In this document: positions 35,701 to 48,078 of the stretch, one piece after another | How the letters are laid out: each line of letters starts with the position of its first letter | How positions within the stretch are numbered: the first letter of the stretch is position 1 | From: Phalacrocorax aristotelis | Lineage: Eukaryota; Chordata; Aves; Suliformes; Phalacrocoracidae | Direction: 5' to 3' | Length of the DNA stretch: 64,000 nucleotides | NCBI RefSeq assembly: GCF_949628215.1 | Contig: NC_134282.1 | Location: 18,952,723-19,016,722 of the forward strand | Notes under the pieces: generated by a model | The model's database searches: none | What the model was told of the DNA's origin: nothing | Seen by the model: only the letters and a program-made list of their open reading frames with translations | Position numbers and translations under genes: made by a program

Positions 35701-38700
35701 TCTGCAACCAAGACAAGATCAAATGAGAAGAGCTGAGTAAAGCTAAGTGACTAATTACAAGTCACAAACGTCTTATAAGCGAAGATCCTTAGGTGAATTG
35801 CAGAACAAGAAACAAAGCACCACAAAAATCAGAGATGGAAAACAAACCAACATCTTAAGTTTATCTCTATGAAAATATATATGATGCTTTGATAAACAAA
35901 AAAGTATTTGTTATTACAAAAATTTAGATTACCAGAATTACAGACCAAAATGACTAGCCTTAGAACCAATGACCTGTGTGAACCACTGAACTCTCTAAAG
36001 GACTGCATACAAACAGGAGTCTCTCTCCTCTGCTATAGCCTAGTAGCAATATCCACCTTTGCAGTACATAGACATGCTCTGTGCTTCAGAACTTCCACAA
36101 ACAGTTTTCCAAATGAAAATAAACCTACTCACTCCTCACACCAGGGACCTCTCCAGCACCGCCTCCCCCAAGGATTTCGTATTCGTAGTAGGAAGATTTC
36201 CTTGCCTGACACTTCGGACAGATTCAACATGTCTATCACAATAAACGCATGAAATTCTCCTAGTTCACTTGCACCTGAATAGAAAAAAAAGCATTTGAAA
36301 ATAAACAAAAGAACTTGCTCTATATTTTACAATTAATGACATTAAACTATCCTGTGAAAGAAGGCAATTTTGAGATAAAAAGAAATTGTTTTTACATCAG
36401 TATAAAAATAGCATCAAAAAACCCCGAACAGTTCATTTTAGTTGTGACTATATAGAAATAAAATAAAATAAAATTTTAATGCGTATCAACTCACTACTTG
36501 ATCTCAAACAAATTCTCCGTGTTGAAATTCATTGTGGGTTTTAATGCTAATTTTAGGCATTTGTTCAGGGGCTGGGAGGTGTGTGTTTGTTTATGAGGAC
36601 AGACCGTATCAGCACCTAATACAAAAAGCACTCCTCAAAGGCACCCTCCATCCTGAACTCAACAACATCCTTAAATCTTGACTTATCCAAGGTTATATAA
36701 AATTGCACCATGAAAGTCTTACGGTACTAGAATCAGCACTATGCATTTGCTGGCTGCCTTGTGCTCTGAACCCTGTTAGAGACATTTACTTTAAAAACAT
36801 CTAGAACTTTACCACTACCTTGTCTGGAATTGAGGACTGAGCAACTAATTACACACTGTTCCTTCAGATTCATTAATCTTCTAAACACTGCTTTCTCCAA
36901 AACCATGCCAGTCTTCTCTTTCTCTGTGTTTTTTCCTGGGCCTTTCAGGGTCCATCTTTCAGCAATTCCTCCAGTCAGATCAACCAAAGCATCTGCCACC
37001 TGTCCTGCCCACAGCTGTTCATAAGATCCATGCACCCTATATAAAACAGACAAACAAGAAAAAGTTTCCACATGCAGCAGAACTAAAGAAACATGGTTCT
37101 TATGTACTTTCAACTCCACTCTATGTCACAATCATGACTGTACCCTACCTCATATCCCCAAGTAGGCAGGAGAAAGCACTTACATTTTATTTATACAGAA
37201 GACAACATTTAAAGAATATATAAGCCATCAGACATCCCACTGTTGGATGGGAAGTTTATGACAATTCATTCCATCCTATATAAAAACTAGTCTAGTACTA
37301 GTCATTTGTACCTTATTATCTGTGCACTACATCATCTTTTGTGATATACTAACTGCATTCTGTATAAATAAATAGCATTTTGTCCTCTCCTTCAATTATT
37401 CTTTCTTCACTCTGCACAAACAACCAGAGTAGCAGTCCTTCAACAATTTAAGTACATCAAGAGACTACCCTACTTGATGCAGTGGATGCAAAAGATACCA
37501 AAAGAAATGAAGACTATAATGGAATGATAAGACAGGATAGAATAGTAAGACTCTACAGAAAACAAAGTGTTACCTTTCAAACCTACAAAGAAGCTTTAAC
37601 ATGCCATTGCTGTTTCATGACTTCTGCTCAACATATCTACAGTTGAATACTTCATACTTAAAGTCTTTTTCTGCCCTCTGCTGGCAACCACACCATCTTT
37701 CGTCCAAGTTCTTTTGGACATTTCATGCCTATCTTACCAGTGCGCTTTGTCTCCAAATTGTTTTGTCCATTGGACAGCATTTTGATTGATGTATCAAAAA
37801 ACATAAGATAGCTGCATTTTCAAACACATTAACATTATGGTTGTTTCTTCTCAAAATAATTAACTCTCAAATTAAGCAAAAGCAGCAGTGAAACTCAAAC
37901 AACCGGAGCCCCAACTAGCATAAACTTATGTAACGTTACTGCTTTCTATGAAAAAATCTGCATGCTTTCCGCTCTTCACTGAGCTCTCAGCTGCCCTCAA
38001 ATGTTGCACTAGTAAAATATTTCCTTTTAATGAATTAGACGACCAATTGATAGTGACTTAAGAAATATAATTTGAATCCTGATAATTCATTGCAGCTCTT
38101 ACTTTTCATCAGAACTCTCCTCCTAAGATTATCTTACCTCATATGCAACTAGAAATACACCTTATACATCTACAGTTTAAAGAGCAACTTCTACACAACC
38201 CAGTATGGGAAAGCTAGCAGCCACTGTACTTCATATGGACTAATACACAGATCTATGCCCAAAGCAGTCAGACAATATAAGTAAGCAGAAGGTATACAAG
38301 TATTGCACCTCCCTTATTTTGCTCAGTAACAGTTTTCACATACTTTGCATAAGCTTTTTCCAACAGTGGAAGCCAAAACAAATCCTCCGCCTGACACTGG
38401 GAAAAGCAGAGTTTACCACCAAGGCAAGGCAAACGATCGTCGATGGTCACTTCCACCCAGTGACCAAACTGCCAGACTCGACAAGTGAAACAGCCTTGAT
38501 ATGACTCATCTGTCCAGCTGGGCTGACCTGGAGGGATTACCTGCATGACGAGCCAAAAATCAATAAATTTTATTTTTTTAAACAAAAACAGCTTAAAATA
38601 TGCTGCATATTAACTGTAATCACAGGAAAAAAAAGTCACAACAAACCAGTAGAACTAAGCATAACAAAACTGATATTCAGTTTTGAGGCCTAGGATTCAA

Positions 38701-40576
38701 AGGCAATATATAAATGTAAATTAGATGACAAAAACTTGTGACATACAAAACAAGAAACTTCTCTATACCTTATTCAGTAAGTATTTACTCTTCTGCAAAG
38801 CTACACAGGCACACAGGAACCAACAATCTCCCAAAATTCCTTGTTTCACTTGTACATCCTGTGGATTGTTTGAAAATAACCGAGGAGTAGAACAAATGTC
38901 CTAAAATTAAACAAAGGGAAATTAAAGCCAAATCCTGCACGATAGTCCAAGGAAGCCTGTGTTTCAGGGAACGAGAGGGCTCCAGAGACCTCTCACAAAA
39001 TACGGGAATTTTTACCTCTAGAACATTTCTTCTTCAGACACAGCCTAAGCAAGCAGTAACAAATTACTGCCTTGTGGCTATTCTGCAGGTCCTTTATGTG
39101 AAGCAAATCTAGTTTCCCACATAGATTTTTAGTACGCAGATATCACCATCAGATGCAACCTTAGCAGAGGCACCAGTAAGTGAAAGACAACGTAATTCAT
39201 CAGCTCCTTACTAGACACGTGATCAAGTGTGACAGAACTGCTGCCAATTACATTGCACTGCACATCCCAAATTACAAAAACCTCCAAATTAACATATGAG
39301 AAAAACTTTCCCTAGGGCAAATAAAAATAGAGGTAATTTCAAATGCAAAGTCCTGAACACTTAATCAGATCTGAAAGTGAGCTTTTAAAATGGTTCTTCT
39401 CTCACCTGCAAACACCGCAAGAGATAGAAATTAACTGATCAGCCCTCAGTAGTAATCAAGGTGTAAGGTACAAAAGCAGAAAGTTACACACTGGGCTCCA
39501 TGAAGTCATTTGTGTGCCAATTCTATCTGATAATCAATAGCTCTGTCACTGTTCTACAGCCACCCCCAGATGCAGGGGAGAAAAACAATACCACTAGAAG
39601 ATAATATGTTATTTTCTACCCCAATCACATCTTTATAGCCTTCCCCTGCCCCCCCTCCACACACAGACAGTATCACAAATACTTCACTTTAAAGGAACAC
39701 GCTGCAGAAATGCGTTCTAAACTTTTTAGCTCTCATGTGGCTTGCTCTGAAATCCAGCTGTAACTTTAAAAGCAATACAACTCATACAACAAGTTATAAC
39801 CTTGAAAAAGTTATCTTTCTTGTTATTTATTATCAATGCTATCAACAGTGGCAAAAAAACAAAAAGCCATACCCTTCTGAAAAACTCTAAAATTCAGCTG
39901 TTTTCAAAAGTTAAGCAATATGTTGAAAAATTTGGGAAGAACATAATGCTATTTTTAAACTTGGCATGCATATTATTTGCATAATTAAACATATTTATGA
40001 TAAAATATCCAGATTTCTACTAGTGCCAAGAAATTAAAAAGTTCTTTATCAGGATTTAAAACAAACTTACAAACAAGCACCCAGACTTAAAAGCTATAAC
40101 ATATATATTGTTCACATTGACATACATTGGTTTTATCACTTCTATATTTCTTATCAATAAAAACACCCAGAAGCAGCCATTCAATGCTAAATACCATTTA
40201 CTACCTTAAAGTCCAGCTCTGCTAAAATCACAGGCTTTTATATCTTAAAACTCACCTTAGGTCTTAACCAAGATATCTCGCCTCTGAATTGAGCAAGTGG
40301 GGTACAGTAATCAAAAAATATAGAGGTATCACTGGCTGGAAACGTGGGGTCTGTGTAAAGGTCTCTTTTCACGATTAAGTGCTTTTTCTCTCCCAGCATT
40401 TTCAACACTATCCCAAGAAGCTCTGCCGGGTATTTCCCCAACTTTATATTGCCAAGCACCAACCTAGAACGTAAACAAGCATTACCTGGGAACTGTTACT
40501 GAGAAACAAATAAGCAAGACAGATTTATTTAGGAACAGAAAGCCTCTCACCCTTTCCACGGAGCACCTTGAACCAT
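26770..40576 (-). CDS. CAPN10: Calpain 10, complete coding region in 13 exons
   Basis: Atypical, cytosolic cysteine protease of the calpain family lacking the EF-hand domain. Coding exons (- strand, high to low): 40576-40551, 40463-40256, 38900-38769, 38540-38344, 37036-36819, 36274-36133, 34609-34443, 33914-33631, 33133-32931, 30794-30539, 29449-29250, 28648-28603, 26799-26770 (TAA). All are GT-AG, phases agree and lengths sum to 2109 nt (702 codons plus stop). The catalytic triad is intact: Cys104 (GDCWF), His269 (FHAF) and Asn294 (NPWG). Residues about 330-702 form two beta-sandwich (CBSW/C2-like) domains, with repeated 'GQSAGG.RN' motifs in the exons at 33914 and 30794. The C-terminus matches the human ending in style (VS..TVMK). 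It is about 30 residues longer than the 672-residue human protein, all at the N-terminus, where the start is uncertain. RNPEPL1 upstream on the same strand is the conserved neighbour. Confidence 0.95.
36133..36274 (-). other. CAPN10: CAPN10 exon with catalytic His and Asn
   Basis: This exon supplies GEFHAFIV (His269) and [10 protein letters not shown] (Asn294), the two PC2 active-site residues. It joins the exon ending at 36819 through a split Gly codon. A second possible donor for that upstream exon at 36789 would read into a stop, so the donor GTAGTG at 36818-36813 is preferred. Confidence 0.92.
38769..38900 (-). other. CAPN10: CAPN10 exon with catalytic cysteine
   Basis: Acceptor tttaattttag and donor GTATAG flank 44 codons that hold [15 protein letters not shown], the PC1 active-site Cys motif. 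The exon is phase 0 at both ends, and the reading continues into VIPPGQPSW of the next exon as in mammals. Confidence 0.93.
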
Positions 40577-40943
40577 GCCATTGCTGGCTTCTTTCAGCCC
40601 CTGACACCACACTGGGGAGTTCCGTCTCTGCTGGAAAAGAGAAAGGGGGTGTTAGAGGGTCCTGGGCGCTGTCCCTCAGCACAGCAGGCCCCAGAAGGAG
40701 ACCTACGCCCGGGAGCCCACCCGGACCCCGCCCCGCTGCGCCCACCCTTCCCAGAGGGTCCCTCCACCACACCCCTCTCCTCACCGCCGGCTCCAGCAAG
40801 GCCCCCTCCACAAACGCTCCATCCTACCCACGCGTTCCACCACAGCCACCCGACACCCTTCGCCACCGCGGGCCTCAACAGGGCCACCTCCACAGACGTC
40901 GTCCCCGGCCCCCGCCTCACCGCCGGGCGCGCGCCGCCGCCAT
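40551..40943 (-). other. CAPN10: CAPN10 5' exons and possible uORF
   Basis: A candidate first exon reads ATG at 40943 in the context GGCATGG, then MAAARARR, and ends at donor GTGAGG (40920). The next exon starts at 40630 after a strong acceptor (ctcttttccag). Joined there, the first ATG gives a 19-codon uORF that stops at 40596-40594, 17 bases before the ATG used for the main CDS (40576, also GGCATGG). If splicing instead used a weaker AG five bases further in (exon from 40625), the first ATG would be in frame with calpain and add about 25 more residues. The sequence alone does not settle this. Confidence 0.5.
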
Positions 40944-41270
40944 GCCCGGGGCGGCCGTTACCGCGGCAACACCGGACACCCCCTCACTGCCCCTCAGCCC
41001 GTTCCCCGGCCCACAGGTAGCGGATTGGGCCGCCGACCAATGAGGGAGGCGGCAGAGGAGCACGTGGTGCACGCACCACCAATGGGGCGCCGTCGCGGCG
41101 TGAGGGGTAAGGCAGACGGGAGGGGTCCCAGCGTGCCCTGCGGCGGTCGCCCTCAGATTGAGGGCGACGAGGGCGGTGGAGCCGGCGTCCCGGGGCCCCA
41201 TACTCCGGAACGCCTGGAGCAGAGTGGGAATTCTCATCGCAGCCTGAAAAGGAAAGCTTAGTGGTCACCT
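40640..41270 (-). promoter_or_regulatory. CpG island promoter of CAPN10
   Basis: A sharp rise in G+C and CpG count in otherwise AT-rich DNA, spanning the candidate first exon. Within it are CCAAT boxes at 41037-41041 and 41079-41083, an inverted one (ATTGG) at 41024-41028, and a CACGTG E-box at 41061-41066. This is a housekeeping-type TATA-less promoter. The upstream gene RNPEPL1 points the same way, so no known divergent partner exists. A non-coding + strand transcript is possible but not supported. Confidence 0.85.
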
Positions 41271-44169
41271 GAGCGGCGTTTAGAGGCTGAGGAAACCGAA
41301 ACCAAACTATATTTTCATGAGGGTTATGACAGAGAAACTGTCAGAGAAATTGTTGACCCTCATAAAGTGGTTTTCCAAAATAATTGCAAAGATCACATTT
41401 TCTCAGAGTTTATCACTAAATAATTGTCTAAGGGATGAATTGATGAAGTAGGTCACTTCTTACTTGATAGCTATTACTGCCTAGTGGAATAGAAAACAAA
41501 AAAATATATTAGAACACAGTGACTTGCTACAAATGAAGAACAATGACGAAAGAAACGTAGAAATACAAGGCCCCTCGCAGGCCACCCTTCAATAAACCAC
41601 CGGTAGTTCCAAGGTCTTTGGGCCCAGTCAAGGCATGCTGAAGCAAGCTACTTGCTTTTTCATATTTGGGCATTTTATGTTAGTGTTTCTCCGTTCAACT
41701 GTGGTCAAGTAAGCAGGCTGCTGAGCCAGCATGTGAGGACATGGTGTTTACCAAAAAAGCTGTTTTTCACACCTATAGTGATGGGTTTGAGTCTAAGTGT
41801 TGTATCACCTGGTCCTTGGGTAGAGAGGTTGTCTTATGACAAGAGAGATCCACAAAAAACATTGGTCTGTTTTGTTTCTATCAGAAATGAATACAGACAT
41901 CCTCCTCTCAAACCTCCACCTCAGCAGAATGGACATACTGGCAGGTAACTGCAGTAGCTGTCCAACCACTGACTGATCCAGAAACACATTCTGTGCCCCT
42001 TGCTTATGCCCGTTGTATGGCCACAAGGCTTCCCCCACTGCATACAGAAAATTTAATCAACAAACAAGACTTTTCACATTTGAGTTTTGACCCTTTCAGG
42101 AGCAAAGGAAACATTGCCATCAGTACAAATAAGGACCCCTCTTGTCTATGGCTCTTGCAAGAGAACTGCAGCTGCACAGGCTGCAAGTGAGCTGACACAG
42201 GAGAGGTCTGTTGCAGGAGGGGAAAAGGGAAAAAAAAGACCTCTGTCTCAGGAACAGTGAGGCTCTCATCTGTGTAATTTCACTCTTGCTGCTTTCTTTA
42301 GGAAACAGCAATCACAGATCACAACTGCATAAATTCCATTAATGGACAGATTCTAGAAAGCAGTATGAATGTTAAGCTCTAACTGTAAATACAGTAGACC
42401 TGGCCTTAAACAGTGAACTAGTTCAAAACACAGCAGCATTTATTTATTCTATTAGAAGAAGGAAAGAGGTGGGCATTACCTTGCTCTCCAAGATATGTGA
42501 CATGCTTTCCTTGCCCCACTGCAAAGCTGGAAACAGACAAATGCATCCATTTTGCAGCTGGCAATGTTTTTTTTTCTATTAACCCCAAACTCTTTGGAAC
42601 AAAAGCAGCAGAGAATTCTCTCTGTTGCCTCTTGGCAATCCTGCTGGATTAAAATATTCCTGAAGACAGAAACATGGGTCTATTTAGACAGTAAGTCTCA
42701 GAGTATTTTAAGACAAATTGACACTTGCTTCTTCGTCAATCTGTTTCTCAGTGCACTTTACACAGGTGCTTCACATTTCCTTGTAAAAGAGGAAAGCAGA
42801 GAGAGGGTGAGTCTAGTTGCTGTGGAAATTTAAACAGTTAAAAGGGATTTGCAACCAGTTAAATAGCCAGCTCATTTCCACGTGAATGAAGGCTATCCTT
42901 TGACAGAGTAGTATTTGATATTTTCATTATCGTTTTCCCGTTTTTGAGCTTCATCAACCTCATGTTTGCTTTGTCTCCAATGCCAGATGGTTCAAGGACA
43001 GGGAGACGGGTAAAAGTGATCTGAGCAATGGTGGTTGGGCCCAGCCCGAGTGTTTCTGCAAACACACAGAAGTTGTTTGAATTGCTCAAAGAAGCTCCTC
43101 AATTCTTTGGATCCTGATGCCAGGGTGGTACAGGCTTAGTCCCTCCAATACCACTAGGCCAACAGTGGTCAGAGCTGTGTCAGAGGAATAGCACAGAATG
43201 TCATTTTGCTTAAGGGAGATTTTGGAAGGAGTATCTGGGGTTTAGGCTCACAGAAGCATGGTATGCAAGAAGTCTCTGGTGGTTTTCATCAGCCATCCAG
43301 AAACAGACTGGTATAGCAGTGCTCTCTTCAGCCACTGTCAAGACAGACTCAGTTGTCTTCCAGAAAGCCAGAGTGGCTTTGGCCTGAGGGAGACTCCCAT
43401 TGCTAAAGATCTCCCTCATTACTTCAGGCACACACAGAGGTAGAGCATAGCTCCAAACTTCCAAGCTGGTTGCCACAGCACACAAGAACAAGGTAGTACA
43501 AAACACCAAAATTAAAACAATACACAAAGCTGATGCTTTCTTAGGTCATACACAGAATGTCAACCAGTTATTATGACTTGACTTAATCCCAGTGACACTT
43601 TCCACCAAATCATAATAGCATGAAGAATATCCCATCTCCCATCCTTTCCCATCACCTCCCACTTTTCCATAAGACCCTGCATCTCAGTAATCATGCTTTT
43701 GGAAAAGGATCAAATGCTGTGCAAAACCCATTAATGTAATTTCTTAAATTTTAAAGAGAGACTTGTCTCTAGTATATTAGAGCATCTTCCTTGTGGAGCA
43801 CAGAGCACACTGTGTTCAATGTAATCCTAATTCTCTTTGGCAAGAAATCAGAGGTATAAGACTTGAGTTTTCCACTGCAGAAGGTGCACACGCATAGAGG
43901 AGGAGTGAGGGAATGTGTCTCACAGGCTCAGTCATTTAATGCAACCAGCAAGTCTCCTTCTGTATAGAGTGAAAAGAAAAAGTCACCTCGAGAGTATGGA
44001 ATAGCTTTCCTCTACACCCCTTCAGCTATAAAAGAAAAGGTTGCCATGCCCGTGTAAGATATTTTCTAACTGGTGCCCAAATTACTATCGTAATTAATGG
44101 AAGAACAGGATAAATCCACAATATTAACAAAAAGTTCAAGTTGGTGCAGAATATACAGCAGCACTTGAG

Positions 44170-44530
44170 GTAATTTTTGAGAAATAGCGTGCAGTTCTGG
44201 TGATTTCCACTTTAAAAGGATGCTGAAACATCATGCTCCACCCCTAGAGCTAAAGCAATATATGAAGTGTGCAAAACATACCTTGCAGCAAGAGACCAAA
44301 CAACTCAATCTGTTTTCTCTAAGAATTAAGAGGTCCCTACATGGCAAAAAGGTTAGTCACAGTAAGCCATTTATGTTCCACAGACAAACCAGTAGCTTCA
44401 AGAGCTGGAAGCTGAAACTAGACAAATCCAAGGTAGAAATTAGGTATGCATTTTTAGGAGTGTGTAATCAAACACGAGAACAACTTACCTGGGGCTTCAA
44501 CAGATTCAGTGGCATTTAAATTGGATCCTC
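44170..44530 (+). repeat. Ancient CR1-type LINE 3' fragment (sense)
   Basis: Blocks such as 'gcgtgcagttctggtgatttccactttaaaagga', 'catggcaaaaaggttagtcacagtaagcca' and 'gctggaagctgaaactagacaaatccaaggtagaaatta' follow the order of old amniote CR1/L3-like 3' regions in sense orientation. It is strongly diverged, so the limits are approximate. Confidence 0.65.
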
Positions 44531-47283
44531 CCAACAGAAAAATAATTCTGTGTCTCAGAGGATAGTAGATAGATAAATCTTACACTGTGATTTCTACTGC
44601 GTTTTATACACAGAGGCTGATACTGTGCTTATAGCAACTTCAAGCTTTTATCAATCTATAGTAGAAAGTGTGAAAATAAGTGTCATGTGATTTAAGCATT
44701 TACTGTATTGTGTTGTTTTATCTTTGGACACAAACAGGGAAAACAGACCGAAGTAGTATACTTGACCTAAGTGAATTGTGTGGCACATGTGCTTAGTACA
44801 GTTGTACAGAAGTCCTGTGTTATCCAAAAAAGGCAATGGCCAAAGTCACTGCAGTATCAGAACATGAGAAAATTCTGGTTAAATCAGAAGGTTTAGGATG
44901 CTTGCTAGAATTGTTCTTGATTAATGGACTGCGTGGTTAGGATGTTGCAATGTATCATGACAGCAAAGCTACTGATACAAGCTTAACAGAGTAATACATG
45001 TAGCTAACAAGAATTATACTTAACGTATTAACCAACGTGGCTATGAAATGCTAAAAAATTAAGCTAGTAATATTCCATTGTATTAAACAGCTTGGCTTTT
45101 CAGAGCTTTCCACAAGTGGTATTTCTGGATCCCATGTTGCCCTGCTCAAGGCTGCAATGAAATAAAGTGACAGCTTTCATTTTGAAAATAAGGAAGATAA
45201 ACAGATGCCAAGAGATAGGGTTAAGTAAAACTGATTTGCTCTACTAATCTTAACAGATCAGAAATGAACGTACGAAAGATAAGACAAATAAATAGTTTCT
45301 ATTTAATCTCAGTCTAATTTGCCTGTCAATGTGAAGTCTACTACAAATCAAGACAGAAAGTAGCCTGAAGCATTTGTTTATTTTGTGTCAACAAAAGTAA
45401 GGCTTATCTCCACAAACTTGCTGCCAATTTTTTGTCTCTTCAAAATAAAAATTTACTTCTTCCTCATAGGAGGGGCAAAAGTACCTGAAGAAGGATGCAT
45501 GGAATACTTTCAAACCTTGCTTTGTTTCTGTGTTTCAGAGAACGAGTCTTTTGAAAATAGCCATCTGATGGGATCTCACAGGGATGAGAGCAGAAACACT
45601 AACTTAAATCTCATGTTCTTTAATAAGTCTGCAAGGTTGAGCCAGCATCTCCCAGCTCTGATGCACATATATGCAAATACACTGCTGATCTGATGTATTT
45701 CACGCAGCTGTAGTAACAGATAATATTTGTTTTTGCCACCTCTCCAACTTCCTGCTGTGCAGCTTTTAAATAGCTTCTGAACTCCCTCTGTGCTGCACTC
45801 CAGAAAAGGACAAAACAAAGACAACGTACCGAGTTAGCTCTTCCACACATCTATAGCAGGGACGCTGAAAAATAGCCCAAAAGGCTACACTTGTCACAAA
45901 GCTTAGTTTAATTTGACAATCATCATAAGGCATCCATGTAAATTAAAAATTCCCACCATAGTCACATACATTCTCCCCACAAAATAAAACGTGTTAAAAC
46001 AGAGGCCTGGAATTCCAAAAGATGCTAGTGGTTACTGGTCTTGGCCAGGCTGCCACTGCTGGCAGTGGGGTCCAGGAGACGCAGCACCAATAGTGGCAAC
46101 TCAGGAACTGGAAAGTCAGATTGCACAAATCTCTTTCAATAGAACAACAAATAAAGAGGAAAGAGATTTGTGCAGAAAACATCATTTTCCATCCTTTCTG
46201 GGAAACCAAAATAGAACGAAAGAGATTATCCCATTCAATGAGTAAAGAGCAGAGCTTGGATTTCTGAACCCCAATGATGCTGATGGCCCATTTTGAAAAC
46301 TAATGAAGCGCTATTGAGGCCTGAGTTTATTATTGCTTTATCCCAGTTCAGCCCAGGCTAAGGCTACGGTGAAGTCCAAATTAATTTAAAGCCAGAAAAT
46401 GCAGATCCAGTAACAGCACCTAAGTCCCCATCCACACATGGGTGTAAACAGATTCTTTTGGTGAAAAGAAAAATCTCCCGAATTTCTCCTCTTCCTGTGC
46501 TATGCGGATCCCCACAGCAGGGCTAAAATTGCCCCGAAGTATGTAACAGATTCTCTCTCACATCTCCTTTAGCTAAGCCTCTTCCAAATGTTTCAACTTT
46601 TATTCAAACTAGTCCTCTATCCTGGTGACACATCAGCTCATAGATGCTTCCTGGGAGCTCACCAAGAGGCATACAGCTACCCATGCATTAAAAAATGTGG
46701 CACAGAGTCTACGAACCATCATCTGTACTCTGTAATCCCCGACGATGCTTTGCCCCCAGCTTCCTGAGACCAAATGGCACAGACTGAAGAGAGCGTCTCC
46801 CCATCTTGCATGCCTGGCCAGTGATCAAGAGAAATAACATGCTTTGTAAATGAAATGGCATCTTACCACCACAAGTCAGAAAACAGACTTGGGTAAAGTG
46901 GGGCTTAAAATTTTCATGTCAAGAAAAAGGGTGCTTCCCTCAGACTATTGTATGACAGGGCAACTGTTATTCAGGCAAATATTATTCAAGGCAGTAAATT
47001 TTTTGCATGGATATCTCCATGGTTGACTTACAAGTCCAACATATGCTAGGGATATTTTAAAAAATTAAATTAAAGGTCCTGTTACTTCTTCCAAAAGGAC
47101 AGAATAGAAGACACACAAGGCATCTAACACACACACATGCTATACATCCTAACACGCTAACAAAGGTTGCAGCTAGACTTGTCAAAACAGTAAAAAAGAT
47201 TTAGGCATCCAGCTAGTACCAGAACTGATGGCATTTGGGCACCTAAATGTAACTTTTTTTGATAATCCAAGCCTACACATTTC

Positions 47284-47289
47284 TTTATT
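47284..47289 (-). terminator. Candidate poly(A) signal of RNPEPL1
   Basis: The - strand reads AATAAA about 790 bases after the RNPEPL1 stop. It is the first canonical signal I found downstream of the gene. Other TTTATT copies further left, for example near 46326, would also serve. Confidence 0.4.
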
Positions 47290-47376
47290 GCTTGTCCCAC
47301 TGAGTGCAAAGGGAAAACTGAGAGGGTAGGGTTAACTACAGAAGGATTTAAAATCCATCTTAAGGTTTCTCTGCTC

Positions 47377-47404
47377 TTTTATATATATACTTATATATAT
47401 AAAA
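47377..47404. repeat. AT-rich perfect palindrome
   Basis: Two 13-base arms, TTTTATATATATA and its exact reverse complement, flank a two-base centre. It lies in the presumed 3' UTR or downstream flank of RNPEPL1 and could extrude as a hairpin or cruciform. Confidence 0.85.
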
Positions 47405-47669
47405 AGCATTATTATTATTTACCCACCTGGGGGCAGGGGGAACAGGAGTTATTTAAAATTAGTTTCTGAATTATTTAAGCATTAGTCCCCTACCTCCCAA
47501 ATACCTGTGTCACAGTAAGGAGCATAACATGAAAACATGTTTGCTGCCACTGACAATTCCTGAGTCTCTCCTTTGCAGAACTTCAGCCCAAATATCAGGA
47601 TAATGGCAGTTTGACACATATACACTCCCCGGCAACATACGCACAGCAAGTAGGGCATGCCTCAGACAA

Positions 47670-47745
47670 AAAAAAAAACAAAACAAACAACCCCAACAAA
47701 ACCCCAAACCACTGAACAACGCAAACAACAACAACAAAAAAATCA
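47670..47745 (+). repeat. A/C-rich simple sequence
   Basis: Runs of A with interspersed CAA, CCAA and CAAC units and little G or T. Similar tracts occur at about 24368-24430 and 59170-59230, with a G/T-rich counterpart at about 60145-60220. Confidence 0.75.
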
Positions 47746-48078
47746 ATACCCAAGCCATCAACCAAACTTGGAGATACCATCCAGAGGAGCCTCAGGAAAG
47801 GGAAGTATCCACTTTCCATGGAGAAGCAACTGCCCAGGAGTCTCTGCCCACTATAAACTGAATCAAAGTATCCATCCCACAGCTGAAGGAGGTCTCTGAA
47901 ACCTGGCAGTTTCACACGCTGGATACTTGAAGGCACATTTGCTTTGTGTTTTGGGAGAGAAATCCAGTTACAACAACACACTGCAGCTACAGGTCTGAGG
48001 GAAAGGAGGCGACACTTGGTATCTTTCCTCTGTTTCTGTCCCCGTTTTCAAGCTTCATGGCTGGCATGAGCTGGTGAT

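Larger units (their letters stand above)
41271..48078. other. Intergenic region between CAPN10 and RNPEPL1
   Basis: About 6.8 kb separating the CAPN10 promoter from the RNPEPL1 stop codon. It includes the RNPEPL1 3' UTR at its right end and an old CR1 copy at about 44170-44530. Open frames of up to 105 codons exist (for example - strand 43527-43210, which begins with a hydrophobic signal-like stretch) but lack splice context or known similarity. I see no GPR35-like or other recognised gene. Confidence 0.6.

Noticed and set aside
36739-36818. Extension of the CAPN10 exon at 37036 down to a donor at 36789
   Set aside because: That junction would shift the next exon into a stop codon. The donor at 36818-36813 keeps the frame and reproduces the conserved Gly-Ala-x-Glu-Leu-Gly sequence.
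45991-46245. 84-codon + strand ORF with an overlapping 71-codon ORF on the other strand
   Set aside because: No similarity, no splice context and no promoter or poly(A) arrangement; both strands are open over the same bases.
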